NCBI GenBank assembly: GCA_934162665.1 | Contig: CAKPJN010000004.1 | Location: forward strand, 1-64,000 | Origin: an uncultured Bacilli bacterium | GTDB lineage: Bacteria > Bacillota_I > Bacilli_A > RF39 > UBA660 | Reading direction: 5' to 3' | Length of the DNA stretch: 64,000 nt | Notes under the pieces: model-generated | What the model was told of the DNA's origin: nothing | The model's input: only the letters and a program-made list of their open reading frames with translations | The model's database searches: none | Position numbers and translations under genes: made by a program | In this document: positions 62,369 through 64,000 of the stretch, piece by piece | How positions within the stretch are numbered: the stretch's first letter is position 1 | How the letters are laid out: each line of letters starts with the position of its first letter

Positions 62369-62833
62369 TTAACTCACCGCTCTATCTTTTGTAAATGTGA
62401 ACCCAGCCTTTTTATGATGCTTATATCCTATAATAGGAAAGTCATTACCACCATTTTCTTTTTTTATGAACACTTGAATATCATAATATGATTTTTGTTC
62501 ATCAGAGCATGCCTCTAATATTTTATTGACATAAGGTTTTGCAGTATCAAGAGATACATCGTCATTTACAGTGATTATAACTTCTAAAGTTTTACCGGAA
62601 GTTCTTACTGTTGCAGTTTTAATACCTCCATCGCTTTCTAAAGTTGATTTGATTTTTCCTTGATCTTTTTCTGTTATTTTTACTTCTTCTATTCCCTTTA
62701 GGCGATCGCCATATAATGCATTAGCGCTTTGAGGAAAGAAAATATTTTTTACTTGCACTAACAATAATACTATTACAAGAAATATAGCAATAGCAACAAT
62801 TATAAATTTATTATTTTTTAAAAAGTTTTTCAT
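62369..62833 (-). CDS. Hypothetical anchored protein
   Basis: A 154-residue protein with one N-terminal membrane segment (about 9-28) and an extracellular beta-alpha domain (EVKITEKDQGKIKSTLESDG, VEVIITVNDDVSL-like EVIITVNDDVSLDTAKPYVN), ending GFTFTKDRAVS. I start it at the ATG at 62833 with AGGA upstream; a GTG three codons earlier is too close. It is two bases upstream of the sensor gene at 60327-62366, so the two are very likely one operon. Family unknown. Confidence 0.65.
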   Translation of the reverse strand: MKNFLKNNKFIIVAIAIFLVIVLLLVQVKNIFFPQSANALYGDRLKGIEEVKITEKDQGKIKSTLESDGGIKTATVRTSGKTLEVIITVNDDVSLDTAKPYVNKILEACSDEQKSYYDIQVFIKKENGGNDFPIIGYKHHKKAGFTFTKDRAVS

Positions 62834-62881
62834 ATTATTCACATCCTAGTATTATTATTATACACTATGTGGTAGTGTTTT

Positions 62882-64000
62882 TCAATTACCAAACTTGTTT
62901 AATTCCTCTTTTAAAATGGTCATTGCAAGTTGTGGATTAGCAGATCCTTTTGTTTCTTTCATAACTTGGCCCATTAGGAATTTAATAGCTCTATCTTTTC
63001 CTTCTTTATAATCTTTAACACTTTCCTCATTGTTTTCAATAATAGATTTAATAATTGTTCTTAAAGTGTCTTGATCAGTAATATTTTCAATACCAGTTTC
63101 TTTTATTATATCAACAATCTTTTTATCTTCTTCTAAAACTTTATCTAAAATATCCTTTAGGTTTTTACTTGTTAGGGTATTATCTTCTACTTTTTCTACT
63201 AGCTCAATTAATCTTTCTTTTGTAAGTGTTGTGTTTTTTAGTTCCTTTTCATTTTTATTTAAATAACCAGATATATCACCAAGTAAAAGATTACTAGCAA
63301 TTTTAAAATTTAGTTTTGAATCTAATAATGTATTGAAATAATCACTTAACTGTCTATTTTGAATTAATTTGTTGGCATTTATTTCTGATACACCACGTTT
63401 TATATATTCACATCTTCTTTCATCTGGAAGCATTGGAATTGTCTTTTTTGCTTCTGAAATCATCTCATCTGTTAAATGAATAAATGGTATATCAGGTTCT
63501 GGAAAGTAACGATAATCATTTCCTGTTTCTTTAACACGCATTAAAACAGTATCATTTAATTTATCATCAAAACGTCTTGTTTGTTCTTTAAATGTTTTAC
63601 CTTCATTTAGCAATTTTTCTTGTCTTTCAATTTCTTTTTCAATACTTAGTCCAACATTAGAGATTGAGCCAATATTTTTTATTTCACATTTTGTTCCAAA
63701 TGGAGAATTTTCATCTTTTCTGATTGAGACATTCGCATCACATCTCATAGATCCTTCTTCCATTTTACAGTCACTTATATCTGCATAAAATAATAGTTCT
63801 TTTAATTTTTCTAAGTAAAGTTTGGCTTCAATACTACTTGAAATACATGGTTTAGTTACTATTTCTATTAATGGTACTCCGGCACGGTTAAAATCTAGTA
63901 GAGTTTTATCGCCTCTATGAGTACTTTTACATGTATCTTCTTCAATGTGCATTTCTTCTATTTCTATTTTTTTCTTTACTCCGTCTATTTCTATTTCTAC
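62882..64000 (-). CDS. gatB: Aspartyl/glutamyl-tRNA(Asn/Gln) amidotransferase subunit B, 5' part cut by the window end
   Basis: The last 373 or so codons of GatB; the frame continues past the window edge (the reading at 63953-64000 encodes VEIEIDGVKKKIEIEE). EEDTCKSTHRG, LLDFNRAGVPLIEIVTKP, KMEEGSMRCDANVS and TGNDYRYFPEPDIP are typical of the catalytic cradle, and the C-terminal helical tail ends with VMKETKGSANPQLAMTIL. GatCAB converts Glu-tRNA(Gln) and Asp-tRNA(Asn) to the amides. No start can be judged. Confidence 0.97.
   Translation of the reverse strand, partial: VEIEIDGVKKKIEIEEMHIEEDTCKSTHRGDKTLLDFNRAGVPLIEIVTKPCISSSIEAKLYLEKLKELLFYADISDCKMEEGSMRCDANVSIRKDENSPFGTKCEIKNIGSISNVGLSIEKEIERQEKLLNEGKTFKEQTRRFDDKLNDTVLMRVKETGNDYRYFPEPDIPFIHLTDEMISEAKKTIPMLPDERRCEYIKRGVSEINANKLIQNRQLSDYFNTLLDSKLNFKIASNLLLGDISGYLNKNEKELKNTTLTKERLIELVEKVEDNTLTSKNLKDILDKVLEEDKKIVDIIKETGIENITDQDTLRTIIKSIIENNEESVKDYKEGKDRAIKFLMGQVMKETKGSANPQLAMTILKEELNKFGN

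Noticed and set aside
1..64000. CRISPR arrays, rRNA and tRNA genes
   Set aside because: No regularly spaced repeats and no recognisable tRNA or rRNA sequence were seen on reading either strand.

Overview
The window is very AT-rich and dense with genes, most of them on the minus strand. It comes from an anaerobic, Gram-positive-type, spore-forming low-GC member of the Bacillota. The evidence is pyruvate:ferredoxin oxidoreductase, two oxygen-sensitive class III ribonucleotide reductase systems with no aerobic one in view, a CotE spore-coat protein, SpoVAC/SpoVAD/SpoVAE, a forespore-type sigma factor with a SpoIIAA-like protein, LtaS and FemAB-type enzymes. The standard genetic code fits. A reduced gut lineage of the RF39/Erysipelotrichia type would suit this content, but no rRNA is present, so that placement is inference.

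Layout. 1-3.6 kb: a large YobI-type membrane P-loop NTPase. 3.7-9.9 kb: an eight-gene minus-strand operon headed by an XRE repressor, encoding a histidine phosphatase, a GNAT, a HAD-GNAT fusion, an MFS pump, a frameshifted 2H phosphoesterase, a HAD phosphatase and a MATE-like exporter. Two palindromes lie in its divergent promoter region. 10.0-11.9 kb: a decayed mobilizable element in which a MobV relaxase runs in frame into the end of a tyrosine integrase. 12.0-15.2 kb: recG flanked by two candidate small RNAs, each with a clear promoter and terminator. 15.2-21.2 kb: nifJ and two membrane-anchored surface proteins. 21.3-28.3 kb: greA, dgt and the U32 tRNA-hydroxylation pair trhP1/trhP2, bracketed by two internally deleted IS605-type elements and followed by a TasA/camelysin-like surface locus. 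28.3-31.0 kb: a frameshifted pilin-like gene and a FemAB enzyme. 31.1-38.4 kb: two complete class III NrdD/NrdG operons (one with its glycyl-radical domain as a separate 58-residue protein, the other with dut) and a divergent Crp/Fnr regulator. 38.6-50.6 kb: tex, a TasA-FGE-like surface protein, priA, a broken dinD behind an SOS-like box, rseP-cdsA, a kinase-like protein, rpsP-khpA and cotE. 51-55.6 kb: a broken surface protein, the spoVACDE operon, and a spoIIAA-like gene plus a sigma factor split between two overlapping reading frames downstream of three Spo0A-like boxes. 55.6-64 kb: a diacylglycerol-kinase-type lipid kinase, ltaS, yihY, a solute-binding/GGDEF-like receptor and the 3' part of gatB.

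How it fits together. The sporulation block keeps the B. subtilis gene order (spoIIAA, sigma, spoVA), but spoIIAB is absent at the locus, the SpoIIAA phosphoserine position is not serine, and the sigma gene is in two pieces. This is the most unusual feature of the window. A second theme is that frame-breaking changes, most of them repairable by adding one base, are concentrated in accessory genes (2H phosphoesterase, integrase, three surface/pilin genes, dinD), while the long housekeeping genes are all intact. No rRNA, tRNA or CRISPR array was recognised.
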